Assembly (NCBI GenBank): GCA_041690635.1
Contig: JAWLGZ010000001.1
Location: 1-64,000 of the forward strand
Length of the DNA: 64,000 nucleotides
Source of the DNA: JAWLGZ01 sp041690635
GTDB taxonomy: Bacteria > Pseudomonadota > Gammaproteobacteria > Thiohalomonadales > Thiohalomonadaceae
Reading direction: 5' to 3'
The notes under the pieces are model-generated. The model searched no databases. It saw nothing but the letters and a program-made list of their open reading frames with translations, and had not been told where the DNA came from. The position numbers and the translations under genes were made by a program. Positions within the stretch are counted from its first letter, which is position 1. Each line of letters opens with the position of its first letter. Below are positions 51,049 through 59,975 of the stretch, piece after piece.

Positions 51049-52740
51049 TCAGGCCGGACTGCCCAACTGCGCGCCACCGGGGCGATGCAGTGAGCGGGCC
51101 GCCCACTCCGGGTCGCGGTCCATCAGCGAGGCGACATGGAGAATGAAATTGGCCGCGCGTCCCACCACCCCGCGCACATGGGGAAAGGAGAGGAGCGGAC
51201 GCCTCAGCTCCGGGTGACCGGTCACATAGGCACGCACCTCCTCCAGCCGGTAGCCGCTGCGCTCCAGCGCCGCCTTGAACTCCTCCTTGCAGCGCACCCG
51301 CGCCTCGCCGAGCGCCATCTGCACCCGTGAGTAGGCGTTGACATCCCCCTCGCCGGAGGTCTCCACCGGCAGGTAGATCATCTCGGGGTAGTTGGCCACC
51401 ACCGCGGCCTGGGCACCGTCGGACTGGGTGGAGGGCATGCAGCCGAACGGCTTCAGGGAAAGGGTCATGTGAGCCAGGTCGCGGTTGTAGTAGTAGATGT
51501 TCTTCGCCACCTCCAGATACCCCTCGCCGCCGGTGGCGCGGGCGTTGTAGAAGGGGTGGCCGACCCGCTGCAGCTCCAGCTGATTGGCGAGCGGATGGAC
51601 CGTGCCGCCCAGCGCCGCGCGCATCCGCTCATACTCACGCGACAACACCCGCTCACCGATGCCGAGGGCGATCTCTTTCTTCAGGTGATCGCTGAAGTGG
51701 CGTACCCGACGGACCAGCGCCCGCACCCCGCCGTTTTCGGGGATCCCGTCGACGCTCTGCACCGGCTGCTCCACCACGCCGCGGCGGTCCTTCAGATAGA
51801 GATGCAGATCGTGCAGGGTGTAGTCGATCCAGGTGGCCACCGGTTCCACCAGCACTTCGGCCCCCTCCTCCTCGAGGAAGGAGAACATGCGGAAGTTGCC
51901 GTCCCCCTCGGTGGTCTGGGCCCAGAACTCGCCGGTGATCTTGACGATGGGCTTCGGCCGCGTGTAATCGACCTCCAACTCCGCATCGATAATCTCGCGG
52001 CAGCGCTCCAGCACCTTCACGTAGTGGGGGTTGCGCATCTGTTGGATGATCCGTGCGAGTACGCCCGGATTCTCCCGCGCCCCCTCGTCAGCGGCATCAC
52101 CCGTGCGCAGTGCCTCCTCACACAAGGCGAGGCACTTTTCCCGGACCCACTCAGTGCGGCCCGCCTCCACCTCGTAGGGACGGGAGTGAAAGAAGACCGC
52201 ATTCAGCAGATCGCCCATGAAGATGGCATTCAGGAGGGCCAGAAACAGGCCGGGGCCCACCTCGAAACCACCGCCGGCGGTCGACTGCTCACTGCCCCCG
52301 GTCTGGTCGAACAGGATGACCCGGAAGCCGTCGAACCCGGCGTTGCGCAGGGCCAGCCGATACTCCGTTTCATACATGCCGAAGCGGCATGGTCCGCACG
52401 AGCCGGCAGTCACGAAGACATAATCGGACAGGATCTGTTTGGTGGAGAGCCCACGTTCGTCACGCAGCCGAACCAGGTGGTTCACCAAGGCGCCGACAGT
52501 GAAGTAGGTAGGGTTGCACTGACCGTTGTTGCCGAACTCCTTGCCGGTCTGGAAATCGGCTTTCTCCGGCACCGGCACCCGCTCGGCCAGGTAGCCGAGC
52601 CCCTGCAGCCCTGCCCGCATCAAGCGATCGTGAGCGACGGTCATCCCGCCGAGAAGAACCGTGACGCGGTCGCGCTCCTCCCGAGTGAAAGGCCGTTCGA
52701 CCGGACGCTTGAAGTGGCTGATGGTGCCGTCAACAGACAT
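51049..52740 (-). CDS. 2-hydroxyacyl-CoA dehydratase/double-cubane-like partner protein
   Basis: A 563-residue protein of the HgdB/DUF2229 type. Candidate cluster ligands are C75 (GNNGQCNPTYF), C115 and C118 (GSCGPCRFGMYETEY) and C434 (LKPFGCMPSTQSDG). These align with three Cys landmarks in the C-terminal domain of the next gene (CFPSKLG, KACPTV, FKCGHDA), so the two proteins may form a heterodimer like the alpha/beta subunits of 2-hydroxyacyl-CoA dehydratases or double-cubane reductases. A strong AGGAGGGG precedes the ATG. The downstream activator gene starts 45 bases after its stop. The substrate is unknown. Confidence 0.85.
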   Translation of the reverse strand: MSVDGTISHFKRPVERPFTREERDRVTVLLGGMTVAHDRLMRAGLQGLGYLAERVPVPEKADFQTGKEFGNNGQCNPTYFTVGALVNHLVRLRDERGLSTKQILSDYVFVTAGSCGPCRFGMYETEYRLALRNAGFDGFRVILFDQTGGSEQSTAGGGFEVGPGLFLALLNAIFMGDLLNAVFFHSRPYEVEAGRTEWVREKCLALCEEALRTGDAADEGARENPGVLARIIQQMRNPHYVKVLERCREIIDAELEVDYTRPKPIVKITGEFWAQTTEGDGNFRMFSFLEEEGAEVLVEPVATWIDYTLHDLHLYLKDRRGVVEQPVQSVDGIPENGGVRALVRRVRHFSDHLKKEIALGIGERVLSREYERMRAALGGTVHPLANQLELQRVGHPFYNARATGGEGYLEVAKNIYYYNRDLAHMTLSLKPFGCMPSTQSDGAQAAVVANYPEMIYLPVETSGEGDVNAYSRVQMALGEARVRCKEEFKAALERSGYRLEEVRAYVTGHPELRRPLLSFPHVRGVVGRAANFILHVASLMDRDPEWAARSLHRPGGAQLGSPA

Positions 52741-52970
52741 GGGATCCCCTCCTGCAAGGATGATTCACAGCACCCTCTTCGCACCACGCAATGGACACCC
52801 CCCGAGAGCATCGGCCAACGCCGCTTTGCCCGGTGTCACTCTTTATTTGTTTCGGTTTTCGGGTAAACGAAGGGGTTTTTCGGCTTGATTTCAAAAGAAA
52901 GTTATAGCCGCTGCGTCGGGCGGTTCAACATGCGGGAGTGAAATGCCGATTGGCCGCCGGCCCGGCAAAC
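52741..52970. other. Spacer upstream of the dehydratase-like gene
   Basis: I see no gene in these 230 bases. The stretch 52840-52905 is AT-rich for this genome, with TTTCGGTTTTCGGG and GGGGTTTTTCGG segments, and probably carries the promoter for the minus-strand gene. I could not place convincing -35 and -10 hexamers. Confidence 0.4.
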
Positions 52971-53636
52971 CTACTTGCCGGCAAGATAGCGGCGGTCGTC
53001 AAAGGTCCATATCCACTCGGGGCGCATCAGTGCTATGCCGGCCGCCAGCATGCCGGTAAAGAAACCTTCGGCAAGGATCATCAGCGGGGCGACGGGCAGG
53101 AAGTCATCCAGCAAGGCCGAGAACGAATAGGGTCCACAGCACAGCAGGAGTGACGTGGAGGCCAGGAGGACCAGCCCCATGGTCAGGCCACCGCACAGGT
53201 AGGCATTGACAATGACATAGACAAAAAAATGGTGTGGCAGGAACTGAACGGCGAACAGTACCAGCCAATAGGTCACCACGATGGGAATCCCCCCCATCAG
53301 CAGCGCATTGACCGAAAAGGCGTGCCAATCCCCTCCACTGAAGAGGGTCAGTCCCATGAGCGCCGAGCTAATGCCGATGAGGGCAAATTGCCAACCGAAC
53401 ATCAGAACCAGCAGGGTGCCGCCGAGCAGATGAAAGGTCAGTCCGGGCGTGATTCCCGCCTTCATGCTCCAGACCAGCAGCAGGGCCACACAACTGCCGA
53501 GAAAGACATGGTGCATCTCGCGGGAGGCCAGGCGTCTCCAGGGGGCGGTATGGAGCGCCCTGACGATCGCCAACCCATAGAGTGCGTGCGCCGCCCACAG
53601 CAGGTAAGCAGGGAGTATCCCAGCGGGCAGATCCAT
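52971..53636 (-). CDS. CbiM-like energy-coupling-factor permease protein
   Basis: A 221-residue protein with about seven membrane helices, resembling the CbiM/COG3235 family that captures Ni or Co ions for ECF-type uptake. The HHVFLGSCVALLLVWSMKAGITPGLTFHLLGGTLLVL region (key elements PGLTFHLLGGT) and LPHHFFVYVIVNAYLCGGL are family-like. The N-terminus is MDLPAGILPAY, not the Met-His start whose His binds metal in true CbiM, so the transported ion, if any, is uncertain. No CbiN, CbiQ or ATPase gene is adjacent. Confidence 0.8.
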   Translation of the reverse strand: MDLPAGILPAYLLWAAHALYGLAIVRALHTAPWRRLASREMHHVFLGSCVALLLVWSMKAGITPGLTFHLLGGTLLVLMFGWQFALIGISSALMGLTLFSGGDWHAFSVNALLMGGIPIVVTYWLVLFAVQFLPHHFFVYVIVNAYLCGGLTMGLVLLASTSLLLCCGPYSFSALLDDFLPVAPLMILAEGFFTGMLAAGIALMRPEWIWTFDDRRYLAGK

Positions 53637-53772
53637 GGCGAGATGACCCCAGGAGCGAGGGAATCCTAATTATGGCAGGCGTGAGATTATGCAGAGAACA
53701 CTCGGCCGATGCACAAGACCGGGAAATCGCTCCCCCTAAAGGACATTGTGTTGGGAGGTTCGGAACAGCTAT

Positions 53773-54156
53773 TCAGGCAGGGCGCTTGCTGCGGTAGTCC
53801 TCCACCGCGGCGCGTATGGCGTCCTCTGCCAGCACCGAACAGTGGATCTTCACCGGCGGCAGTGCCAGCTCTTCCGCAATCTCCGCGTTCTTGATGGTGA
53901 GGGCCTCCTCCAGGGTCTTGCCCTTCACCCATTCGGTCACCAGCGAGCTTGAGGCGATCGCCGATCCGCAGCCGTAGGTCTTGAACCGCGCATCCTCGAT
54001 CACGCCGTTCTCCCCCACCTTGATCTGAAGCCGCATCACGTCCCCACAGGCGGGCGCCCCGACCATCCCGGTCCCGACGTCCCCGGCATCCTTGTCCAGG
54101 GAGCCCACATTACGCGGGTTTTCGTAATGGTCGACCACCTTTTCGCTGTAGGCCAT
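53773..54156 (-). CDS. iscU: Iron-sulfur cluster scaffold protein IscU
   Basis: A 127-residue scaffold on which [2Fe-2S] and [4Fe-4S] clusters are assembled. Three conserved cysteines are in APACGDVM, TYGCGSAIASSS and VKIHCSVLAEDA, and the LPPVK chaperone-binding motif (HscA) is present. The start at 54156 (MAYSEKVVDHYENP) follows GGAGGCG. Unlike the usual isc operon there is no iscR, iscS, iscA, hscB or hscA nearby; it stands alone, upstream of the CbiM-like gene on the same strand. Confidence 0.96.
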   Translation of the reverse strand: MAYSEKVVDHYENPRNVGSLDKDAGDVGTGMVGAPACGDVMRLQIKVGENGVIEDARFKTYGCGSAIASSSLVTEWVKGKTLEEALTIKNAEIAEELALPPVKIHCSVLAEDAIRAAVEDYRSKRPA

Positions 54157-54272
54157 TTCTGCACGCCTCCACTTATTCCTGACGGTTTCGCTCAACTATA
54201 TGCCCGACCCGTGGGACCGTCAAGCCGAGTACAGCCGGTCCCAAGCGCCTTAACCGTTATAGAATCCCCCCG

Positions 54273-55484
54273 ATGATCACCCATCTCTTCCGCTCCCTGC
54301 GGCACCGGCACTTCCGCATCTACTACTTCGCCCAGCTGGTCTCCATCACCGGGACCTGGATGCAGAATGTGGCGCAGGCGTGGTTGATGTACCGGCTGAC
54401 CGATTCGGCCATGATGCTCGGCCTGGTGGGCTTTGCCGGGCTGGTGCCGATCCTGCTGCTCGGGCTGCCTGCCGGAGTGCTGGCGGATCGGGTCTCCCGC
54501 CGGTCCCTTCTGGTCGGCGCCCAGTGGGTGGCGATGGTTCAGGCGCTGATATTTGCCACCCTGGTACTGACCGACTGGATCGCCCCCTGGCAGATCATCG
54601 TGCTGGCCTTCGTGCTGGGCGTCACCCATGCATTGGAGCTGCCGAGCCGACACTCCTTCGTCGCCGAACTGGTGCCCCGGGCCGACCTGCCCAATGCCAT
54701 TGCCCTCAATGCCAGCGTCTTCAACACCGCCCGGTTCGCCGGTCCCGCCATTGCCGGCTGGCTGGTCGCGCTGGCCGGCGAGGGGGTGGTGTTCCTGTTG
54801 AACGCCGGCACCTTCCTGGCGGTCCTGGTCGCCCTGACGATGATTCCCGCAGCCGCGGTAGACACTGGAATGGCCGGAAAGCGAAGGGGAATGATGGACG
54901 GGCTGCGCTTCGCCCGCGATCACCACGCCATCCGCCCGGCCCTGGCGCTGCTCGCCACCACCAGCCTCGGCGGCACCGCCTATACGGTCCTGATGCCGAT
55001 CTTCTCGCGGGAGGTGTTCGGGGGTGGAGCGGAAACGCTGGGAATGCTGCTGGGCAGCGCCGGAGCCGGCGCACTGGCCGCTGCGGGACGGCTTGCCTGG
55101 CTGGGAGGGCGCCAGTCATTGGAACGAAACATTGCCACGGCGGCGGTCGCCGCCGGCGGCAGCATGCTCCTGTTCGCAGCCACAGACGCCCTGTGGCTCG
55201 CCATGGTGCTACTGGTTATTCAGGGTTTTGCGTTGACCACGATGGTGGCGTCCATCAATACCCTGGTGCAGGTGCAGGTCCCGGATCACTATCGCGGCCG
55301 CGTCATGGCCCTCTTTTCAGTACTTTTCATCGGACTGACCTCAATCGGAAACCTGCTGGCGGGGACGGCGGCCTCCTGGCTCGGTGCACCGCGCACGGTG
55401 TTGATCTTCGGGATCGTCGTCATCGCCGCAGGCAGCGCCTACGGGCGTTGGGTGGGGACCAGGGGAGAGGGAGGCGCCGTGTAA
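54273..55484 (+). CDS. MFS transporter, EntS-like
   Basis: A 403-residue protein with about 12 helices. The opening RHFRIYYFAQLVSITGTWMQNVAQAWLMYRLT (key elements WMQNVAQAWL) and VLADRVSRRSLL fit the MFS_3/EntS branch, often exporters of siderophores or drugs. The conserved NAIALNASVFNTARFAGPAIAG block is present. The substrate cannot be read. It is divergent from iscU; TTATAGAAT at 54257 may hold its -10. No clear ribosome-binding site precedes the ATG. Confidence 0.9.
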   Translation: MITHLFRSLRHRHFRIYYFAQLVSITGTWMQNVAQAWLMYRLTDSAMMLGLVGFAGLVPILLLGLPAGVLADRVSRRSLLVGAQWVAMVQALIFATLVLTDWIAPWQIIVLAFVLGVTHALELPSRHSFVAELVPRADLPNAIALNASVFNTARFAGPAIAGWLVALAGEGVVFLLNAGTFLAVLVALTMIPAAAVDTGMAGKRRGMMDGLRFARDHHAIRPALALLATTSLGGTAYTVLMPIFSREVFGGGAETLGMLLGSAGAGALAAAGRLAWLGGRQSLERNIATAAVAAGGSMLLFAATDALWLAMVLLVIQGFALTTMVASINTLVQVQVPDHYRGRVMALFSVLFIGLTSIGNLLAGTAASWLGAPRTVLIFGIVVIAAGSAYGRWVGTRGEGGAV

Positions 55485-55512
55485 CCCAAAGGGCCTGCAG
55501 CAAATTCGCGGG

Positions 55513-55929
55513 CTACGCGCCGACGGCGACACCGCGGGCCACGTAGTGGCGCAACAGGTCGTTCAGCAGATGATTGACCTGGCGCCGCTCGTCGGTGTGA
55601 AAACGCCCCGGCCCGCTCACCTCGTACGGGGGCGGCAGGCGGGTACACCCCTGATAACCGAGCACCTCGGCCACCTTGGCGTCGTGATACACACGGACCT
55701 GCATGTGCAGGTCGGGCAGATAACGGCCGCCACGGGGAAAATGCTTGGCCACCTCCAGCGTCGAGGTGTACTTCTCCCGTGCACAAACCCGCACCTCGAG
55801 AGTTCCGCCACCTGCGTGATCGCGCACCGCAAGCCGATCCCCCAGTTCAAAGCCGGGCAGCAGTTCGGTAAGGAGAAGATGATTCTCCTCGAACAGCTGA
55901 ATCGGGTTTTGTCGAATGCGGCGGCTCAT
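55513..55929 (-). CDS. DUF1249 protein (YqiB-like)
   Basis: A 138-residue cytoplasmic protein. The segment VRVYHDAKVAEVLGYQ and the C-terminal DERRQVNHLLNDLLRHYVARG (key elements DERRQVN and LLRHYVARG) match the DUF1249 family typified by YqiB. Function is unknown; in enterobacteria yqiB lies beside cpdA, so a link to cAMP signalling has been considered, but nothing here supports it. I chose the start MSRRIRQN at 55929. It is convergent with the MFS gene and downstream of fliA. Confidence 0.85.
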   Translation of the reverse strand: MSRRIRQNPIQLFEENHLLLTELLPGFELGDRLAVRDHAGGGTLEVRVCAREKYTSTLEVAKHFPRGGRYLPDLHMQVRVYHDAKVAEVLGYQGCTRLPPPYEVSGPGRFHTDERRQVNHLLNDLLRHYVARGVAVGA

Positions 55930-56029
55930 GCCGATGTACGTTAGCACAGGGACGACCCCTGGTGGAGGTGGCGCTTCCGAACTATGACGGCGGCGGCGAA
56001 GGGAAGTTCTGCCGTTTGCCCGGCCCTTC

Positions 56030-56737
56030 CTACCGCCAGTCGGTGAGACGGGAACGCAGCCGCAGGTGGGCCTGGCTGAGAATTTGGCTGATGCGGGATT
56101 CGCTCACCTTGAAGATCACGCCGATCTCCTTGAGGTTGAGCTCCTCTTCGTAATAGAGGGACATGATGATCCGCTCGCGTTCCGGCAGCTTTTCGATGGC
56201 GCCGGCGAGGTGGGCGTGGAAGCGCTCCTTCTGAACCAGCTCCAATGGCGCCGGTTCATTGGAGGGGGTGACCTCATGGAACGCGTTCTCCTCGACACCG
56301 ATATCCTCCACGCTGAGCATGCGGCTGCTGCTCGATTCCTGGAGGATCTGGTGGTACTCATCAAGGGAGATGTTCATCGCCTCGGCCACCTCGAGGTCGG
56401 TGGCATCCCGACCGGTCCTCGCCTCGACCTGGTGGATGGCCTCCGCCAGTTCACGTGCGCGACGGTGAACCGCCTTGGGTGCCCAGTCGTTTCGCCGCAG
56501 CTCGTCGATCATGGCGCCGCGGATGCGGATGGTGGCGTAGGTTTCGAAGCTCGCGCCTTGGGATTCATCGTAATGGGACGCGGCGTCCAGCAGCCCCAGC
56601 ATGCCGGCCTGAATCAGGTCGTCCACCTGGACGCTCGGCGGCAGGCGCCCGACCAGATGGTAGGCCAGCCGCTTCACCAGCGGAGCGTGGCGCTCAGCCA
56701 GGTCGTCTCTGGAATAAAGTCCCGTGGCGGAATACAT
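56030..56737 (-). CDS. fliA: Flagellar RNA polymerase sigma factor FliA (sigma28)
   Basis: A 235-residue sigma factor for late flagellar genes. Region 2 contains VDDLIQAGMLGLLDAASHYD and FETYATIRIRGAMIDELR, region 3 follows, and region 4 ends with SLYYEEELNLKEIGVIFKVSESRISQILSQAH (key elements LNLKEIG and SESRISQI). Length and motifs are complete. It follows fliK directly, about 100 bases apart, instead of lying after flhG as in most gammaproteobacteria. Confidence 0.97.
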   Translation of the reverse strand: MYSATGLYSRDDLAERHAPLVKRLAYHLVGRLPPSVQVDDLIQAGMLGLLDAASHYDESQGASFETYATIRIRGAMIDELRRNDWAPKAVHRRARELAEAIHQVEARTGRDATDLEVAEAMNISLDEYHQILQESSSSRMLSVEDIGVEENAFHEVTPSNEPAPLELVQKERFHAHLAGAIEKLPERERIIMSLYYEEELNLKEIGVIFKVSESRISQILSQAHLRLRSRLTDWR

Positions 56738-56837
56738 ACCTGTGCGCAGCCGGATGTCGCCGGTCGATTATTGCACACGGGTCGGAGCACCGAAAGCGCG
56801 GTCATCTCTCCCTGCCGGGTGCGCGCCCCGGTGCGGT

Positions 56838-58091
56838 TTACGCGTAGTAATCGACCGCCGAAAGGCCATTCTCCGCCAGCTGCATGACCGCTGCTTCCGC
56901 CCCCTCCTCCGGCGAATCCCCGAGCTCGCCCACGGCGCCGAATCCCCCGCCCCGCGGGCCTTCATCGGCTCCGCCGTGCGACTGCCGGAAACCCTGATCC
57001 GCCACCTGCGAGTCGGCAAGGTTCAATCCCTGTTCCGCCATCATTTCACGCAGGCGGGGAATGGCCGACTCAATCGCCTCGCGGGCAACGCTGTTGTGGG
57101 CGACAAAATTGACCGTCGCCTGGTCGTTTTGCACGGAGATCCGGATCTCCACCGGGCCGAGGTGTTTCGGGTTCACCTGGACCTGCGCCTGCTGCACGCC
57201 GTTGCGCGCCATCCAGACGATGCGCTGACCGAACGCCTGGTCCCACCCCTCCTTGCGCACGGGGACAGGCACCGAGAGCACGGTGGAGGCACGTCCGGGC
57301 CGATCGGCCCCCTGGTGCTGGGCAGCGCTCAGCCCCGCCGACACGCCATTCGCGTTGGCAGCGGACTGGGGGCCACCGGTACGGGCGGAGAGATTGTTCA
57401 GTTGGTTCAAAAACTCCGCACCGGCGCGGTTCGCCCGCCCCTCTCCACGTGCCGATTCGCCATTGCCGCCCAGCCACTGCTGGCGCAGTTCCATCACCAG
57501 CTTGTCGTCATTCCCCCCGTGCCGCGCAGCCTGCGCAGTGCCGATGCCGGCGCCCCGCTGCCGGGCCGTTCTGCGCTCCACACCTTCCCCCTCGTCCATC
57601 ACCGGTTCGTCATCCGGAATTGCCGTTTCCGGCAGCCCTGCCGGCAAAGGGCTGCCGCCCTCCTCCCCAGCGAGTGCTTCCTGAACCACGGCCGCCTCAC
57701 GGCTCTCCCGGCTCTCGCGGCTCTCGCGGCTCTCGCGGCTCTCGCGGCTCTCCCGGGTCTCGTCACTCTCGGCGCTCTTCTTCTCTTCGGCGGCACTCCC
57801 CTCCTCCGCCTTCGCACTGCCGCTCTGTTCCTTGCGCGCCTCGCCGGAACGTTTCTCCTCGGACGGCTTCTCGTTTTTCCTGCCTGTCTGCGGGGCAGAT
57901 TCGCGCTTGCCTTCGGCCGGGCCGGAGTTCTCCTTCTGACGCTCCTTTCCGGCATCGGCGACCTTCTTCGCCTCGTGGTTGAACGCGTTGGAGAACAGCT
58001 CCGTATCGCCGCTGACGGACCTCTGTTTTGCCCCGCCCATCCCCGCCTGCCCGGAGGAGGATGTGAGCAGCAGTTCAACCGTCGCATTCAT
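56838..58091 (-). CDS. fliK: Flagellar hook-length control protein FliK
   Basis: A 417-residue secreted ruler and export-switch protein. The C-terminal switch domain (about 275-375) has LGPVEIRISVQNDQATVNFVAHNSVAREAI (key elements LGPVEIRI and VNFVAHN). The N-terminal half is charged and low-complexity. It includes a run of six RES tripeptides (about residues 110-131) encoded by perfect 9-base repeats at 57701-57756. The last residues are followed by a 100-base gap to fliA. Confidence 0.93.
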   Translation of the reverse strand: MNATVELLLTSSSGQAGMGGAKQRSVSGDTELFSNAFNHEAKKVADAGKERQKENSGPAEGKRESAPQTGRKNEKPSEEKRSGEARKEQSGSAKAEEGSAAEEKKSAESDETRESRESRESRESRESRESREAAVVQEALAGEEGGSPLPAGLPETAIPDDEPVMDEGEGVERRTARQRGAGIGTAQAARHGGNDDKLVMELRQQWLGGNGESARGEGRANRAGAEFLNQLNNLSARTGGPQSAANANGVSAGLSAAQHQGADRPGRASTVLSVPVPVRKEGWDQAFGQRIVWMARNGVQQAQVQVNPKHLGPVEIRISVQNDQATVNFVAHNSVAREAIESAIPRLREMMAEQGLNLADSQVADQGFRQSHGGADEGPRGGGFGAVGELGDSPEEGAEAAVMQLAENGLSAVDYYA

Positions 58092-58144
58092 TGTTTGTTT
58101 TCCTTGTTCGACTTCCTAATTGAGTTATGCAGGTGATATGCCAA

Positions 58145-58576
58145 TCACTTGCGATCGCGCTGCGCCCACTCGTCGATCTCTTTCTGCTCGCGTCGAAGCG
58201 CCTCGTTCTCCTCCTCGGCAAGGCAGCGGGCCACCACGTTCTCCAGCGCCTTCACCTTCCCGCGTGCGGTGAGCCAGGCTCGCCGTTGCTGCTCCGACTG
58301 CTCCCGCAGTCCCCCAATGGCGCGCTCCTGCTGTGCAATGGCATGGTCCAGGGAGTCGAGAAAGCGACGCGTCTGCTGGAACTGAAACACCGACACCGTG
58401 CCCCCCTCGGGGCCGGCAGCCATCGCCCGGTACTCTTCACGATAGGTGAACAGTTCGGCCAGGCGCCGCTCGTTCTCCTGCAGGATGCGCTGCGCTTCCC
58501 CAAACCGGCGGGCTGCGGCCTGCTCACGTTCCTGGGCAACCCGGACGGCCGGCTGCATGCGTTTTGAGCGTTTCAT
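58145..58576 (-). CDS. fliJ: Flagellar export chaperone FliJ
   Basis: A 143-residue, almost wholly coiled-coil protein that links the FliI ATPase to the export gate. The pattern MKRSKRMQPAVRVAQEREQAAARRFGEAQRIL with heptads of hydrophobic residues and high Arg/Glu/Gln content is typical. The C-terminal EIDEWAQRDRK agrees with the family. It sits between fliI and fliK. Confidence 0.93.
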   Translation of the reverse strand: MKRSKRMQPAVRVAQEREQAAARRFGEAQRILQENERRLAELFTYREEYRAMAAGPEGGTVSVFQFQQTRRFLDSLDHAIAQQERAIGGLREQSEQQRRAWLTARGKVKALENVVARCLAEEENEALRREQKEIDEWAQRDRK

Positions 58577-58583
58577 CGCTCAC

Positions 58584-59975
58584 TCACCGCACCGCACGTG
58601 CCGGTAGCCGCTTGCCGCTTTCGGCCGGTACCTGGGTGTTGAGCACTACACCGAGATCGTGGAGGCTGTCCTTGAGCCCAACAGCGGTGTGCAGGTCCTG
58701 CTGCAGAAAATCGACCAGCCGGGGATGCATCTGAATCGCCTCGTCGACCCGCGGGTCCGAGCCCCTGACATAGGCCCCGACACTGACCAGATCCTGGTTC
58801 TGCCGGTAGGTGGAGTAGATGCGCCTGAAGGTGCGGGTCTGCTCCTGATGCTGCTTGTCGGTGATCTCGGTCATCGCGCGGCTGATCGACGCCTCGATAT
58901 CGATGGCCGGATAGTGGCCCATCTCGGCAAGGGTGCGGGAGAGCACCACGTGACCGTCGAGAATCGCCCGTGCGGAGTCCGCGATCGGATCCTGCTGATC
59001 ATCACCTTCGGTCAGGACCGTGTAGAAGGCCGTAATCGAGCCGCCGCCGACATCCCCGTTGCCGGCGCGCTCCACCAATTTCGGGATCTTGGCAAAGACG
59101 GACGCGGGGTAGCCCTTGGTCGCGGGCGGTTCGCCGATGGCGAGGGCAAGTTCACGCTGCGCCATGGCGTAGCGGGTCAAGGAGTCCATCAGCAGCAGGA
59201 CATCTTTTCCCTGATCGCGGAAATACTCGGCGATCGCCGTGGCGAGCGAAGCCCCGTGCAAACGCATGACCGGGGTGTTGTCCGCCGGCGCCGCCACCAC
59301 CACCGCCCGCGCCATCCCCTCCGGCCCGAGGATATTTTCGATGAACTCCTTCACCTCGCGGCCGCGCTCACCGATCAGCCCCACCACGATCACATCCGCG
59401 GTGGTGAACTTGGTCATCATGCCGAGCAGCACGCTCTTGCCGACGCCGGAACCGGCGAACAGGCCCATGCGCTGACCGCGTCCCACGGTGAGCAGTGCGT
59501 TGATCGCACGCACCCCCACGTCCAGCGGCTCCCGGATCGGTTTGCGCGCCATCGGATTGATGAATCGGCCGCTGAGCGGCATGCGGTCCCTGGCCTCCAG
59601 CGGCCCCTTGCCGTCGAGCGGCTGGCCTGCCCCGTCTATGATCCGTCCGAGCAGCCCGGGGCCGACATGGGCCTCGTAGACCCGGTCGGTGGGAATCACT
59701 TTGGCGCTGGGACCGATGCCGTGGAGATCCCCGGTCGGCATGAGGTAGAGGCGATCGCCGGAAAACCCGACCACCTCCGCCTCGACACATGCGCCGCTGT
59801 TGTCTTCCACCAGGCAGCGGGCCCCGATGCTGGCCTGGATGCCGGCTGCCTCAAGGGTCAGTCCCACCATACGGGTAAGTCGCCCCTCGACCGACAGGCG
59901 GCTGACCGACTGCACCCGCTCGCGGCCGGCGGCCAGCCGACTGCTCCAGCGGGTGGCGCGATCAGGATGCGGCAT
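58584..59975 (-). CDS. fliI: Flagellum-specific ATPase FliI
   Basis: An approximately 463-residue F1-beta-like hexameric ATPase energising flagellar protein export. Walker A is GSGVGKSVLLG, Walker B is VLLLMDSLTRYAMAQRE, and the central AVRAINALLTVGRGQRMGLFAG block (RAINALLTVGRGQR) is intact. I prefer the ATG at 59975 (MPHPDRATRW), with GGAG eight bases upstream; an ATG at 59993 is also possible. It overlaps the end of fliH by 14 bases. Confidence 0.97.
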   Translation of the reverse strand: MPHPDRATRWSSRLAAGRERVQSVSRLSVEGRLTRMVGLTLEAAGIQASIGARCLVEDNSGACVEAEVVGFSGDRLYLMPTGDLHGIGPSAKVIPTDRVYEAHVGPGLLGRIIDGAGQPLDGKGPLEARDRMPLSGRFINPMARKPIREPLDVGVRAINALLTVGRGQRMGLFAGSGVGKSVLLGMMTKFTTADVIVVGLIGERGREVKEFIENILGPEGMARAVVVAAPADNTPVMRLHGASLATAIAEYFRDQGKDVLLLMDSLTRYAMAQRELALAIGEPPATKGYPASVFAKIPKLVERAGNGDVGGGSITAFYTVLTEGDDQQDPIADSARAILDGHVVLSRTLAEMGHYPAIDIEASISRAMTEITDKQHQEQTRTFRRIYSTYRQNQDLVSVGAYVRGSDPRVDEAIQMHPRLVDFLQQDLHTAVGLKDSLHDLGVVLNTQVPAESGKRLPARAVR

